Source: Camarhynchus parvulus (Eukaryota > Chordata > Aves > Passeriformes > Thraupidae). From it: a DNA stretch of 64,000 bases. Location of the stretch: positions 9,403,001 through 9,467,000 of the forward strand of contig NC_044584.1 of NCBI RefSeq assembly GCF_901933205.1. Direction: 5' to 3'. Positions 25,330 to 37,748 of the stretch are shown piece by piece. Below the pieces are notes generated by a model. It worked only from the letters and a program-made list of their open reading frames with translations. It had not been told where the DNA came from and did not search any database. How positions within the stretch are numbered: the stretch's first letter is position 1; each line of letters starts with the position of its first letter. The position numbers were made by a program, and so were the translations under genes.

Positions 25330-28300
25330 AACACACACATTAAATTCATCAGCTAGGACCATTGACAAATTTTGCCACAAAGGTGCCTGTCTCTGCCATG
25401 GACTATAAAGGGAGACTAGATGACTAGTTTAAAATAGATAGCTAATCTTTAGACAGCTGAAATGAGGTGAGAGGAATCCCACCCTCTGTACCTATCTATG
25501 GTGTGGTGTTAGGCACTGATCTCTGTTGGGGGCCCTCCATTCTACTGAGAGCCAATTAATGAGAACCAAAATTGGGGATGGGCCCAAAAGGTGATGGGGT
25601 GGGAATTTCTGGGTCCCTGCCTCCAGCAGAGCAGCATCCAGGTGCAGCAGGTTGGAAAGTTAATGGTTTATTTCGCTCTCAGACCTGAATTCTGCCCTGC
25701 AACAACAACAACTGGGCAGGTTTTAAATGATCCCTTGTCAGAGATGAGATGTTGAAGTCCGTGTGCTTTGAAGCGAGCTACGTGGCCGTCCTGCTGAAAA
25801 ATTCCCCAGGAAACCTTCAGCCTTGACCTGCTGGTTCAAAGTTACAGAGATTGAGCTGAAACGTGACTTTAATGTTATCTGGGCTTTTTGTTTCAGTTTT
25901 GATCATTAAACTCGGGGTTGCCACATAGTCAGGAGTGAGATTGGGTTTCTGCCAGACCTGCCAGTGGCACGAACACTTGAGCCATTCCGTACACAGTAAC
26001 CCAAGAGTGCTGGAAATGCTCATGTGCCTGCAGAGCTGCCGTGTCCCTGATGTGAAGTGCAAGTGAGAGCTGTCAGCTGCACACTAAAATGTCCCTGTGT
26101 GGAATAGCCTGGCTTCACAGTAAACAAGGTTTGCACCTTGAGGCCCAGGCTGATGGAAACGTTATGTCCAAATCTGCCCTCTCTGCCTGTAGGATGATAC
26201 ATTAAGCTCATGAAGGTGATGAATTGGTGTCTGCTTCCTTCATTTTTCCCCCATTTCATGAGATCAAAAGAAATTTAAAAAACATCCAAACCCAAACCAA
26301 GACATGATATGTGTCTCCCTACCTGGCTTCTGTCATTTTGATACCATTTTCCTTGGGAAATTTATTGTAGCCCAAGCCTTGATTACAAAATTCTAATTTT
26401 GCCTAGTGTGGTCTGCTTGACCAGGAGCACAAGAGGCTAATTCTGGTGTAAACAAAAAGACATTTCTAAAGATATTGACACTATTCTGCTGAGTTACCTT
26501 TTGAGGAATATCTTATTAAGCTTCTAGTGATGTGGACAGTTCCTTCATCTGGAGCTGCTCACCAGCTCACCTTTCAGCAGGACTGTGAATCCCTGGGCTA
26601 TCACCAGCACCGAGCCAAAGCCAAGGCTTTTCAGCCATGCTGAGAAGGGCCAAATCCAAATCTGTCTGACACAGGCACAGAGGAGGAGCCCTTGCAGCAT
26701 GGCAGCTTCTGTGCTACTCATGCCCTCTGTGCAAAGCATCTGTCATTGGAGTTCACCAAATTTTAGTCTCTCTTCCCCTTTCCTTTATTCATTCCCTCCT
26801 GTCTGTGTGCCTCTGCTCTTTGTACTCACTTCCCACATTTGCCCTCCAAAACAGGAGGCTCCAAACAAAGCAGGCTCCAAACAGGGGCAGCAGTAGCATC
26901 CCAAATCTAGAGAGGATGCTCTCCACCCTGCTCATCCTGGGCAGAAGAACCTTGTCACATCTCTGGCTGGTTACCCCCACAGAACACAACAGCACCCTCA
27001 GCTTGGATCTGAGACAGCATTTTGACCTCCAGGAAGCTCTACTGCTCTTATGTGATACTCAGTGTTCCCCAGATAAATGTCACTAATAATAATGGCAGCC
27101 CTTGGAGTGAAAAGTCTTGGGGTTTCCACCGTGCAGTGGTCCATTTAAAAATAAAAATGAATCAGAAGCTCACACTTTTCCAAGCCAAGAACATTATGTT
27201 GGCACTGGTGCCTCAGAAGGGAATTGGGAAAGTCTCTCCTGGGCTGGAGTGCTTCCTGGCTGATCTGTAGGATTCCTGTGCGTTCTCCACAGGGACCTGC
27301 GCCAGACACAAGCAGGGTAATTCAACAGTGGAGGATTGGATCACTCAGTCTGTGCCCTAGGAAAGAAAATTTGTGTCCTGACAATGTGTTTGAGCAGCAC
27401 AGTCTGGGCAATACATCGAGGCATTAAGCTGTGCAAGAAATGGAATGCCATAATTACTCAGATTTGGGGGGAAAAAAATAAAATCAGCTAGGGAAAAGTT
27501 ACACTCCCCCCCTCCCACCCCCCAATAAAGCATGTCATTTCTTAACTGTGCCTCTGAAGTGTTAGTTTGCTTTTGGCATTTTTCCCCTTTATCTAAACCC
27601 CTCCAATAAGCCATAATGACAGCAGGAGTTGCATGTTACTTCGTGTACTGCCTTGCAAAGTGCTGGAATTCCTTAGGTGTCTTAAATTATGGGCTTCTTT
27701 AGGACAAATGACTTAAATTCTGCCTGATATTTACCAATATGCTGCAAACAGCACAAATATTGGATAGAGTTCATGTCATTATTGCACAGACATTTGTTAG
27801 ACTATGCACAGTTAAAGCCTCATGTGTTTTATTGAAAATAGATTTAACAGTCTAATGGGCTCTCATATGGGACAAATACAATACAATGAGAGTACTTGTG
27901 GATCTGTATGTCACAACCAGAAAATCTAACTCTATAAATCTCTACCGAAGCTTCACCCCTAATTTAACCTCCTTCATACACCTAAAATAATTTTGGATAG
28001 CAAATTCTTAAAATTTCAATTAATTTTTCTAGTTGGATAATTTTTCTAGTTGGATCATTTTTCTTAATCTTGTGGACAAGTCCAACAAAACCTTTTTGTC
28101 AGCACACTTTCACTGTGTTGTTGACTAGAATTTATGAGAAATAATACAAGAAAATCTAATCACAGTTTTCATTTCTTCCTGGGAAAAAGCAAAAGATCTG
28201 AGGAGTTTCAGTTAAGCAAGTACTGCTATGGGGCTGATTCTCCCCTCTCCTGTAATAGGTTTTGTCATTTAAACTTTTGGAAACTGGGAAGGCAGGAATA

Positions 28301-30195
28301 TTTCTCTGCTGCAATAGAAATTTATGTCTCCTTTGCACATGTCTAAATGAGCACAGGAGGGACACAGTGGTGGGAATCTGGACTGTGGATCTTGCACAGT
28401 CTGGACCACTAAGCTTTTTCACTGATTCCCAGAGTGAGGAATGATTGCTCTGACATTTTTTCCCTCCTTTCAGTACTGAAATTCTTATGAGAAATCCAAA
28501 GCTGCTATTTTTGGCAGGCATGGACAGTATGATTTTTGGTACTTTACTTAAAAATGTAATCTATTTTCTTTTAATTGCCACAACAGCTTTATGGTCCTCA
28601 GCACTATTAAAGTGTTTCAGGCCTTAAAAAATAAGTCTGTAAAATAATGAAGAGGGCCTTTGATGCAACATCCTGCTCTCCACAAAAGCATAATCACACA
28701 GAATATTGAATCCTAAGAGATCATACACTTACCACTTTCCCTGAAAGGAAGCCAGATTCTGCTCTCCTTTGAACTACATCAACTTTAGGCCAGTAGACAT
28801 GAAAAATACCCCAAACCTGGGTTTTTATGCAAATGCAAACAAGCCATAATATGTGAGTGATCCTTGCAATTGTGTTTAATACTTCTTGACCTCTTCTTTT
28901 TGACTTTGCTCCTAATCCAGTAACATTGAGCATGACTTTAACTGTATGAAGTTGCCAGATCTAAGAACTTAGGTCATGCAAAGTGCTGTTGTTTTAGTCT
29001 GGATCTGTCTTTATTTCAAATAAAAGAAACTAATGGGACTTCAGCACATTTTATGAATGGAAGCAATTGCTTATGCACTGTACTGTGCTGATTTGTGCTA
29101 AATGGGAATCTCAGGAAATTGTCATTTGTGGACATTGACATTTTCTGAGGTATTTGTAGGTGAACTTTTATTAACAGCTCTGTCCTTCAATAGAGGTTAA
29201 TAAATCACTGTTGGATTTGCGGGCACTCTCAGAATAGATAGGAAGCCAATTCCTCTGAAAGATTACTCCTCTATTTGTTTAGCCACTGGCTCTTGGCTTG
29301 TAACTGATAGGTTTGAGAGCTGGGAATGCTGCATTTCCCTGTATGCTTTAGCTGACTTGTTAGAGATGTTTGTGTTTGATAAAGGAGAGGATGATCAGGG
29401 CCTGGCTAAATGCAACAGGGCTTTATTTTTTTTTAATCTGTAAAGGTTAGAGATGGGAATTCCTCAAGTAGGCAAAGCCACTGGCTTCTGGCAATGAGTA
29501 ACTGTTTTGTCTTGGATGCAACCTGAGCTCATTAGTGCTCTCTCTTCCTTTCACACATGCACACACACCCTCTTGGGCCAGCTCCAGCCCCCTGTGATGG
29601 CTCAGGGGGAGCCAAACTGCTGCTTCTCTTCACTTGGCTCAGAAGTCTCGAAATGTGTAAAATGCACGTGTGTATCAGTGAGCCCCCAGCTGCTTGAAAA
29701 CACACTTGGTTGAACTGGGAAAATTCCAAGTGGAAATGTGCTAAATGTGTGAAAAGTGGAAAACATGGGGGGAGTGGGGGAGCCTGTCTGAGACAGCCAC
29801 TGCAGTTTAAAAAGGGTCAAAATGGGAGCTCAGAGGCCAGATTTGTGTTCATGTTGGGTAAACACGTGGGAAATTGCATTTGGTTTGCTGCAGCAGTAAA
29901 CAGAGAATTAGAACAGGGCATCAATATCTACGTGCACTTGGCTCCTCTGTCCTGGCTGGATGGGGCTCATCCTTGGGTACCCCAATATATTGTATGGACA
30001 AATTATTACAAAGAGTACTTTATTTTTTCCCCTGGAAGTCTGTAGCTAAGTGCACATCACATTTCAGTTTTAAAATCCCGTTGCAAATGCTGAGATTCTA
30101 GCCAATATGTCTCTGCTCTGTCCTTGCAGATTTGTATTTATGGTATCCATTAGCCAAGGTGTCCATAGGCATTCAAATTGCACTGACTGATACCC
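25330..30195. other. non-coding unique DNA, no gene seen
   Basis: No gene is recognised. It holds CAA-rich patches near 25700, a C-rich run near 27505-27525 and the 17-bp duplication at 28024-28057. Strong donor-like words on the minus strand (for example GTAAGTG, read from about 28734) have no convincing partner acceptor. Confidence 0.5.
28024..28057 (+). repeat. 17-bp tandem duplication
   Basis: TTTTTCTAGTTGGATAA at 28024-28040 is followed directly by TTTTTCTAGTTGGATCA at 28041-28057, and a third unit starts (TTTTTCTTA) before diverging. One difference in 17 indicates a fairly recent slippage event. Confidence 0.9.
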
Positions 30196-30234
30196 AGGGG
30201 TGCCATCCAACCTCAGCTATTCTTTGATTCTATG
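30196..30234 (+). mobile_element. CR1 LINE 3'-terminal scrap
   Basis: About 39 bases match the extreme CR1 end: a degraded GGTCCCTTCCAACCT block read as GGGTGCCATCCAACCTCAGC, followed by TATTCTTTGATTCTATGG. Nothing upstream matches CR1, so this is a severely truncated copy of the family's terminal untranslated sequence. Confidence 0.8.
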
Positions 30235-31625
30235 GCCTCTCTCTTGGACATTGCTGTAGTGTGGGATGGTTTGAATTTGCAAGCTTCAGCTTGGCTTTTC
30301 TGCCTTGTGCAGAGGTTATTTTTCAAAAGTGCTTAATCTAAAAATAATGATTTGAATGTAATGCTTAGAAGTGGGTCAAAGAAGGTGGGATGTGAATTGT
30401 ACCATGGGAGTGTTTGGAGCTTGCATGTGAGCTGGTAGCTCCCCAAAGGCTCTTTGAATGAACAAGCAAAAAAGGTTGATGGTTTGGCAATCAAAATGGC
30501 CAGTGATCAAAAGTTGCCCCCTCTCATTATTGGTGGAAAGGGGTGGCTTGGTCAATGCTGGGCTGCCTTAATTTTAATCTGTCTTAATGAAGAGTAAATG
30601 CTCAGTGTGAAAAATGAAATAAACCAGCTTCTTCTCCCTTAGGCTTCTACAACAAAGATTATTTCCCTGTGGAAAGCAGATGTTTAATTGCCCAAGACCA
30701 GAAGCAGGATAACACATGGCTGCTGTACCTGTTGCAGCTGTGTGTGCTGCGTGCTCAAGCTGCTGTGTCACAGCTACAGCTGCACCCTGGGTCTGTTCAC
30801 AAGGCAACTGTGAATAGAGAGCTGTCATGCTGCCTAAAAACCAGACTCAGCTGGTACAGCAGGGTAACAGGCAAAGGAGAGCAATTCTTGCCATTATTAT
30901 TAATACCTGCATAGAAGGAGTGGAAGCAAGTCTGGTATGGAGCCAGAGGTTCCCTCTGTACAGTACAATTCAATAACCTCAGTGCATGATACAGAAAATG
31001 TTTTTGAAATCTCTCTCCAATCCCACTATTGCCCATGAGTCTTTGGTTGTTCTGCCTGGAGGCTGGGGCTCTGCACCAGCCCAGGGTGCATTTCAGCTCT
31101 CTGAAACTCCTCCAGCAGCAGGAACTTCCCTGGGGATTGCAGGACCCTGGGGCAGCACTGCAGAACCCACGGGGTGTGATAGAGCAGAGGAAGGAGAGGG
31201 CTCTTCTTTGAGATGGGTAACGTGGTCAGGTCTCAGAAAATCCTGCTTTGGTTAGAACTGGTATTAGCAGTTTGTGCTTGGGTTAATCTGGCAGCTGAGC
31301 TGCAGCCCCTGCTGTTCCTGTTTGCAATGGGCAATGGCAGATAGAGCCAGCACTTCCCAAGGCAGGACTTCCATGCCAAATATTCCCCCTTTATTTCTCC
31401 TGTGTCTCTCAGGGCAGGGAAGGGAGGAGAAGTCACTGCACTCTCTGTGCAGCTGGCAATGACTTTACAAGAAGCTCAGGGACATTTTGGCACCCTGTAT
31501 GACTCCTGCAGGGACCAAGCCAGTAAAGATTAGCACCTGTTTCCAACAACCACGCTCTTAACTAGCAACTTCCTTCCACAAGACTAACTTTATTCTTTTA
31601 GTCTCTCTTTTTGTTTTGTTTCTAG

Positions 31626-31717
31626 CAACACACAGTTTTGTTGACAGTGAAGTACGAGTGATGTCCCATATGCCCTGGTGGGCCTCTCAAATGAGCAAGC
31701 AGCCAAACTCCTTCAAG
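31626..31717 (+). other. candidate exon (strong acceptor)
   Basis: A polypyrimidine tract of more than 20 bases ending TTTTGTTTCTAG (31625) is the best-looking acceptor I found in the window. A moderate donor (CAAG then GTGAAA) follows at 31718. The 92-base segment has one fully open frame, which continues to 31867. A second frame is open from 31651 to past 31850. Neither peptide is recognised. Two simultaneously open frames argue against reading either as coding. Confidence 0.12.
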
Positions 31718-33929
31718 GTGAAACACTCAGGATACTTAGGATGTCATTGGGACACAAGATTCATGGAATGGGGAATCTGGGCTTCAGATACAGCATACAG
31801 AGAACTTCCCCAAACCTACAATTTATCGGAAAAAAAAAAAATCTGTTTGAATCCATTTGAGAAATAAGCTGTCTATTTTTATTTGAAAATTGTGTCCAGC
31901 TTGCTTGGGTCTGAACCCCTGTAGAGCCTCAAGAGAAAAGGTGAAGGAACAGGAAAAAAAAACACCCAAAAGATTTGCAAGGTTGAGAGTCACAAATGAG
32001 GGAAAATATCTAATATCCACTTATTTCTGGTTGCAGAGCTTATTTTTATTAATGCACAGTCCCATTAGCTGGTTGCCATGGTACAGGGCAGTTGAGAGGA
32101 GGTGCAGAGTAAGGAGGTGAATAGAGCTCAGAGCACTCCAGGGAAATGTGAGCTTTTCATGGTTATTCAACATCTGACCTCCTGAAGTCTCTCTCTTTGT
32201 GTTGCCTTTGATGGATGGACATGAAGCTCCGTACAGAAAGGAGATGAAATTGTCATTGCTTTGGCTTGAGAACTGCCCTCCCAGGTCCCCTGAGGTTAAT
32301 AGTGACAATTAATATTGGGATTAATACAAATAGCAGCAAGCCTGAGGGCACAGCGGGTGTTATAAGGAGTGTCTGCTTCTGCAGGAACTTGGGAGGGTGG
32401 TGGTAGGAAGGAAGTGGTGGTGGGAAGGGAGGAATATCTCCAGGAGATAATGGAAGCACTGCCCTGCCATGCTTTAATGACAGGCACATTTATTCTGAAA
32501 CAATGGGATGCTTTGGCTGGCATCCCTCTAGACTTACTCCCAGGGTTTTCACTCCTCAGGTGGCATTAATGGCAAGGAAGGCAGCTCCTTCTGGGTTGCC
32601 ATTAAAGCCTGCTGCTTCTCTGTAGGAGAGTATCTGGCCATGCCCTTGGGAAATTCATCAAAGCCACCCTGTACACTGATAGCTGGATCTGGAAATGAAG
32701 GAAATACCAGAGAAGGAAGTTTCAGAAATAATGGAGGTTGACACCTCACTTCCTCAGTGTCTTTCTGCTCCCTCCCAAGGTCACTGCTTGTGCCAGCTCA
32801 ACATCTTCACCATGCCCTTTAAGCTCCCAAGTAAGCTCATCATCTCACAGACCACTCACATCTTTCCCACCCTTCCATGAGGGAGTTTTTCTGTGATTCA
32901 AAGCAATTCACTGGAGCCCTTAGACACAAAGCCCTTGGTGCTTCATAAACTCTCTAAAAACGGAATAGAGAGAATGTGGAAGAAAGCATTGCAGAAGTCC
33001 TATCTCACAACAAATAGGGATGAGATTACAGAGAAAGCAAGAACCTCACAGCAGAGCTGCCCATGTCAGCAAGCCCAAGTGAGCCAGGCTGAGTGAGGTT
33101 AAGAGAGTTTGTGGTCACTTTGGAGGGCCAGGCCACCCATGGCTCTCTTGAATCATCTTTGTGTCCCCAGTTTTTTCTTTTCCAGGCTGAAAAGCCCAGT
33201 TGCACTTGGGCATTTCTCTCCTCAGATTCAGAAAATGTACTGCTGTAGTTCTATTCCATATTTACTTGTCCTCTGTGAGTGTTTGGGAAGAGAATCTTAA
33301 AGGCTATTCTCAGATATAGTCTACCACCTGACAGTAATAAATAAAACCACGGATGCACCTTGATGGTAAAGGCCAGGGGATATCCCTTCAACAAGAAAGG
33401 GATTTTCTGTTGTTGTTTTATCCCTGCTCCTCTGCAGCTCTGTCTCCTGCTCCAGCCTCAGCTGGAAGCTTGCAGGACTTGCCTTTCCCCTACCAGTGCA
33501 ATCCTGCTCTCAATGAAATCAGGACACAGAAATCCTCCTCTCAACGTGGCCTCTCCTTTCAGCCTCTCCCTGGCGTGCACACTTGCAAATGGCTCAATTT
33601 CCTGCTGGCTCAGTGTAAATTCTTCAGCATGGGGATTTCTGTCTGGTGTTGCTTTGCAGCGTGAAGCTGACAGGGGTTTATGGCTCAGAAGGGACAGAAA
33701 CTCTGCCAGGTTAAACTTCAGATGTATGATCCCACCACGTGTCAATCAAAGTCACTCTGTACACTGATTTATTCTGCATTTTCCCCCCACGATGACAATG
33801 GTTGCACCCCATCAAATAAGCACTGAGACGCCTCAAATGCTCCAGCCCCCTATGTGCAGAAAGAACAAAAATATCTGTTATCAGTGGAGCAGGGAAAGGG
33901 TAGTGCAAGGAAATTCTGCTGACGAATGC

Positions 33930-34265
33930 AACTCATTGTGCAATTAACTGGCATAGCCTGATACCCTGTATTCATTTGCATATGTTTAAATGAATTAGGC
34001 AAGTCCTAATGCTGAAGTTGGCACCCAGACATTTGTGCTTATACAAACACACCCAGCTTTGCTAAAAAGGTCATAACTTTCAGCATAGACTTTTGTCTCC
34101 TTCATTTGATTACACCTATCTCTTCCTCTATTGTTTTAAATTATTTACGGAATATACCTCAATCCTTACGATATTTCCACACGAATCATAAAATCAAACA
34201 TTGTCTTACATATTTTAAAACACACAAGCCCCATTATTATTTTATAATTGCTAATTAAGAGATAA
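33930..34265. promoter_or_regulatory. AT-rich block with octamer, possible enhancer-like element
   Basis: An ATTTGCAT POU octamer lies at 33974-33981. Around it are CAATTAAC (33941-33948), GAATTAGG, several CpG-containing words that survive in AT-rich sequence (ACGAATG, TTACGGAA, TTACGATA, CACGAATC), and TAATTGCTAATTAAG at the end. There is no open frame or repeat. Retained CpGs and clustered homeodomain/POU words suggest a possible conserved non-coding element. This is inferred from texture only. Confidence 0.2.
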
Positions 34266-36388
34266 ATGTTTCATACTCCCACATTTTTTATCCTCCAGAT
34301 ACAGCAAAACAAACAGATTAACAGAGGAAACCTGAGGACTGCAATATCTGTTTTATGATAAGAGCATTTAGTAACTTAATCCCTACTATGCTCTGCTCTC
34401 AAAGAGAATGTACTGGTGGTTATGTGATACACAATAATGAACCAGTACAGTACATTTGTGTTGTTCTCTGGTTAGAGTGGGAACTGAGATTTAGGCTGTT
34501 TGGTTTTGTTTTCCCCTTCTGGGCTTGCTACTAATTTAAATGTTTTGTCTAAGGATGTAGAATGATTTCAACCATTTTATAAGTCTTATGCTGTGAAATG
34601 GAGAAAATGCATAAACCCCTCTCAGTTGTGCACCCTTGTGTATCATTGCATGGGGACACCATGGTTATTAGACTGACAGAGCAACCTAATGCAAACGTCT
34701 GGTATAAAAAATAATGAGAATTAGCAGCAGCACAGGATGGCAAATAATCATCTTCAGGTGACAAATGCAGGAAACCTGAGAAGTACCAGAGGGTAGTGGG
34801 ACTTCTCCAGTTGCTCCTTAGGACTAATTACCTAATAAAACCAGGATGTGATTGTATGATACTGAGTCATAGATTCAATGTGAGACGCTGTGCTATATTA
34901 GAAGATGAAGTAAAAAGGTATTTTGAGTCTCTCTCTGGCTGGAAGTAAATGTCTTATCTAAAAAACCACATACATTATGGTTTCGGATATCTGCATTTTT
35001 CCAGCCTAATTCTTGATTATTGCAGAGGAGGTATTTGTTTAGCATGGGACTCTTCCCAAAGTATCACCATTTAAATTCTCCAGCTTGCAGCAACACACTT
35101 TCTATTTTGGCAAGATGAATCTTCTGGTATCTGCATACCTCTCCTGTTCCTTCCTTCCTGTAATTAGGGGTAAATCTGCTCCAGGACCTGTTCTTTTGTA
35201 GAAGACACCATTTTTAGAGCAATACATCATTGGCAAGTCATGACACTAACAGATCCTTGGAGAGGGCTGCCTCTCTGAAGAGGTGTAGTATCACCTTGAT
35301 CCCTACTAGACACTGCTCAGTAAAGAGCTCCATCAGTTGATGAAAAAGCAGGAATAAACTCATTTTAGCTATAAGGATGGAGGTGAAACCTGCTTTTCAA
35401 TTAAACAGCCTCAACAAAGTATCTCTTTTTTACCTTGTCTTATTTCCTCTCAACATTCCCACAACCTTATTTTGATTTTAGGGATTCAAACTGAGCTGGA
35501 TGGATAAATAATGTTGGGGTTTTTTCCCCTAAAAATATTTATTTGCATTTGAAAATGAATCACTTCTATTTTTGCACTTTTCTTGCCTCCGCTTTCCATG
35601 GATATTGGTCAGATAGTTTGTATTGACAAACACAGAGCAGAAACACATCAGAAAGAGTTTTGTTTGCACCTCCTTTCATGGGACTGGGGAATTGCTGGTG
35701 TTTACATACCATGGCTCTTTTTCTCAGCCATAAAGAGGTTTGTGAATTAGTGAATGATCTCAGCCTTGTTAAGCTGTGGATGAGAAGCCAGTGGTGTCAG
35801 AACCTGCTGCTCCACAGAGCAGTCTGGTCCCCAGAGCTTGTGTTTCTTTAGCCAAGATGAAGATCAGCTGGTTGAGCTGCTGAAAATGAACCACCAGACA
35901 AAATGGACCCATTCATCAGCACAACAGAGAATATTGCCCGAGAGCCAGAAGGCATTAAAAATATTCAAAATAAGACTGAAGAAACTAGTATAAATAAATT
36001 TGAATGTAGCCACAGGTCTGTTCATCAGGTAATAGCATTTTACAGGGGCAATTCAGAATACCTAAATGAACATCCTCAGTAAGGGTTGATTAAGCAGCTC
36101 AGTCTGAGAGAAAAAATTAGATGTCCAAAGCTAGAGACTGTGAATGCTGCCAACCTGTTGGCAAACTTGGCCTTATCTTTAGTTACCCAGTACCCTCTTG
36201 AGGAAGTGGATGCTGGAAAGTGAAACCTTCTCCCTGTCATGATGATATTTCCCCTTCTTACTGGTACCCGGAAGGAAACCTAGTGGATTTACACTTTGGT
36301 TGTAAAGTGTCAGATGATTCACAGGGTGATGCCCCCTCTGGTCCTTCCATGTGCCTTGCTGCTCCATCAGCTGCACTGCCCTGCTGTC

Positions 36389-36703
36389 CGTCCATCCATC
36401 CATCATCCATCCATCCATCCATCCATCCATCCATCCATCCATCCATCCATCCATCCATCCATCCATCCATCCATCCATCCATCACATATCATTTCTCTCT
36501 CACTCATATCCACTCATCCATCCATCATCCATCATCATCATCTCTATCCATCCATCCATCCATCCATCCATATCCATATCCATCCATCCATCCCTCCATC
36601 CATCCATCCATCCATCCATCCATCCACATCCATCCATCCATCCATCCATCCATCCATCCATCCATCCATCCCTGTCCATCCCTCCATCCCTCCATCCCTC
36701 CAC
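36389..36703 (+). repeat. compound ATCC tetranucleotide microsatellite
   Basis: This is the largest tandem repeat of the window. A first block is uninterrupted from about 36405 to 36483 (near 20 ATCC units). An imperfect bridge (36484-36545) with ACATATC, CTCTCTCACTC and ATC-only units follows. A second block with ATATCC, ACATCC and CCTCC interruptions runs to about 36703, where it turns into CCCTCCAT units. Because ATCC has no stop codon in any plus frame, it makes three overlapping open frames of 160-222 codons (Ser-Ile-His-Pro), and Met-Asp-Gly-Trp frames on the other strand. None of these is a gene. Likely length-polymorphic. Confidence 0.98.
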
Positions 36704-37710
36704 CCCAGCCCTGGTTTGCTGCATTGTTCTCAGAGCTGGAGCAGCTCGGAAGCAGCACTCAGAGCCGGGATTTCCTCCATGTCAGCTCACAGAGGGGCTC
36801 TCCTCTGACTCACTGGACTGCTCCCAAAAATAGCAGCTTCAGAATAGAAACCTTCGTGCCCTTTCTGTCCTGGAGAACAATGTGTTGAACAATTTTTTCC
36901 TCCATAAGTATGAAATAAATCCCCTTTGTGCTTCCAGCTTGGCAGGGATAAGATGGAAGGGCTTGGTTCAGTGCTCTGAGCACCTGACTGTGCTTTCAAG
37001 GAGAGGAGTTAATCACTGGGACTGTTATTTACTTAATTCTCAGCAGGGACATTATTTATTTCATTTTCATCAGGGCTTTCTGGTTTTTGTCTGGGGAGAT
37101 GGAGACTTGAAATGGAGAGAGAGTCAAGCAACCACCCCTCTTCACAGCCTGGGTATTTTTACCTTTCTGCAGGGCAGAAACCAGACAGAACAATCAATGA
37201 ATCCAACAGGAAGGACAAGGAATGTTAATGAAGTGCTGAATCCTCCAAACAACTGAAGTGCCCAAGGATTTTTGGAGTGTTTTCTTATTTTCTGTTATTA
37301 TTTTAAAAATACCTAAACATCTGCCAAGCCCATCTGAGAAAGAGCAAGACCCTTCTATGTATAACTGTGTGTCAGTGCTTCACAAAGCCAGTAGCCAAAT
37401 CTCTGTGGGTTGGCAGCTGCTGGTGGTCCCTGTACAGCTCAATTCCTGCTGGGCTGTGAGGGAATCCTCAGGGAACAGCACTGGGACCCCAACCTGTCAG
37501 CCTTCTGCTCCTGGCACCCATCACTCATACAGCCTGGCTCCTCTGCAGGCTGGCAGCATCCTGATTTTGGGAACTGATCTCCTGGATTTTAGTCACTTAC
37601 TGTCAGCAAGGGCCTCATCCAAACTGCATCTCTGCAGCTGAAGACAGACTGGGCTGCTGGGCTGAGCTATGCACTCTCCAAGTGCTGGCTAGGCAGCCTG
37701 ATAATTTCAG

Positions 37711-37748
37711 AGATAATTTTCACAGCTTCAGATAATTTTCAGAGCTTC
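37711..37748 (+). repeat. 19-bp tandem duplication
   Basis: AGATAATTTTCACAGCTTC at 37711-37729 is followed by AGATAATTTTCAGAGCTTC at 37730-37748, with one difference. A partial relative (GATAATTTCAG) lies immediately upstream at 37700-37710. Confidence 0.9.

Larger units (their letters stand above)
30235..36386. other. non-coding DNA with one candidate exon and an AT-rich block
   Basis: No gene is recognised. Overlapping open frames at 33353-33767 (plus) and 33458-33745 (minus) have no known domain. Features described separately are the candidate exon at 31626-31717 and the octamer-bearing AT-rich block at 33930-34265. Confidence 0.5.

Noticed and set aside
32870..32905. TTCTGTGATTC resembling a CR1 end
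   Set aside because: The upstream GGTCCCTTCCAACC block is absent, so the resemblance is limited to a short common word.
36220..36888. Plus-strand frames of 222, 170 and 160 codons with Ser-Ile-His-Pro repeats, and minus-strand Met-Asp-Gly-Trp frames
   Set aside because: They are translations of the ATCC microsatellite, which has no stop codon in the plus frames. Several overlapping frames are open at once and no non-repeat domain is present.
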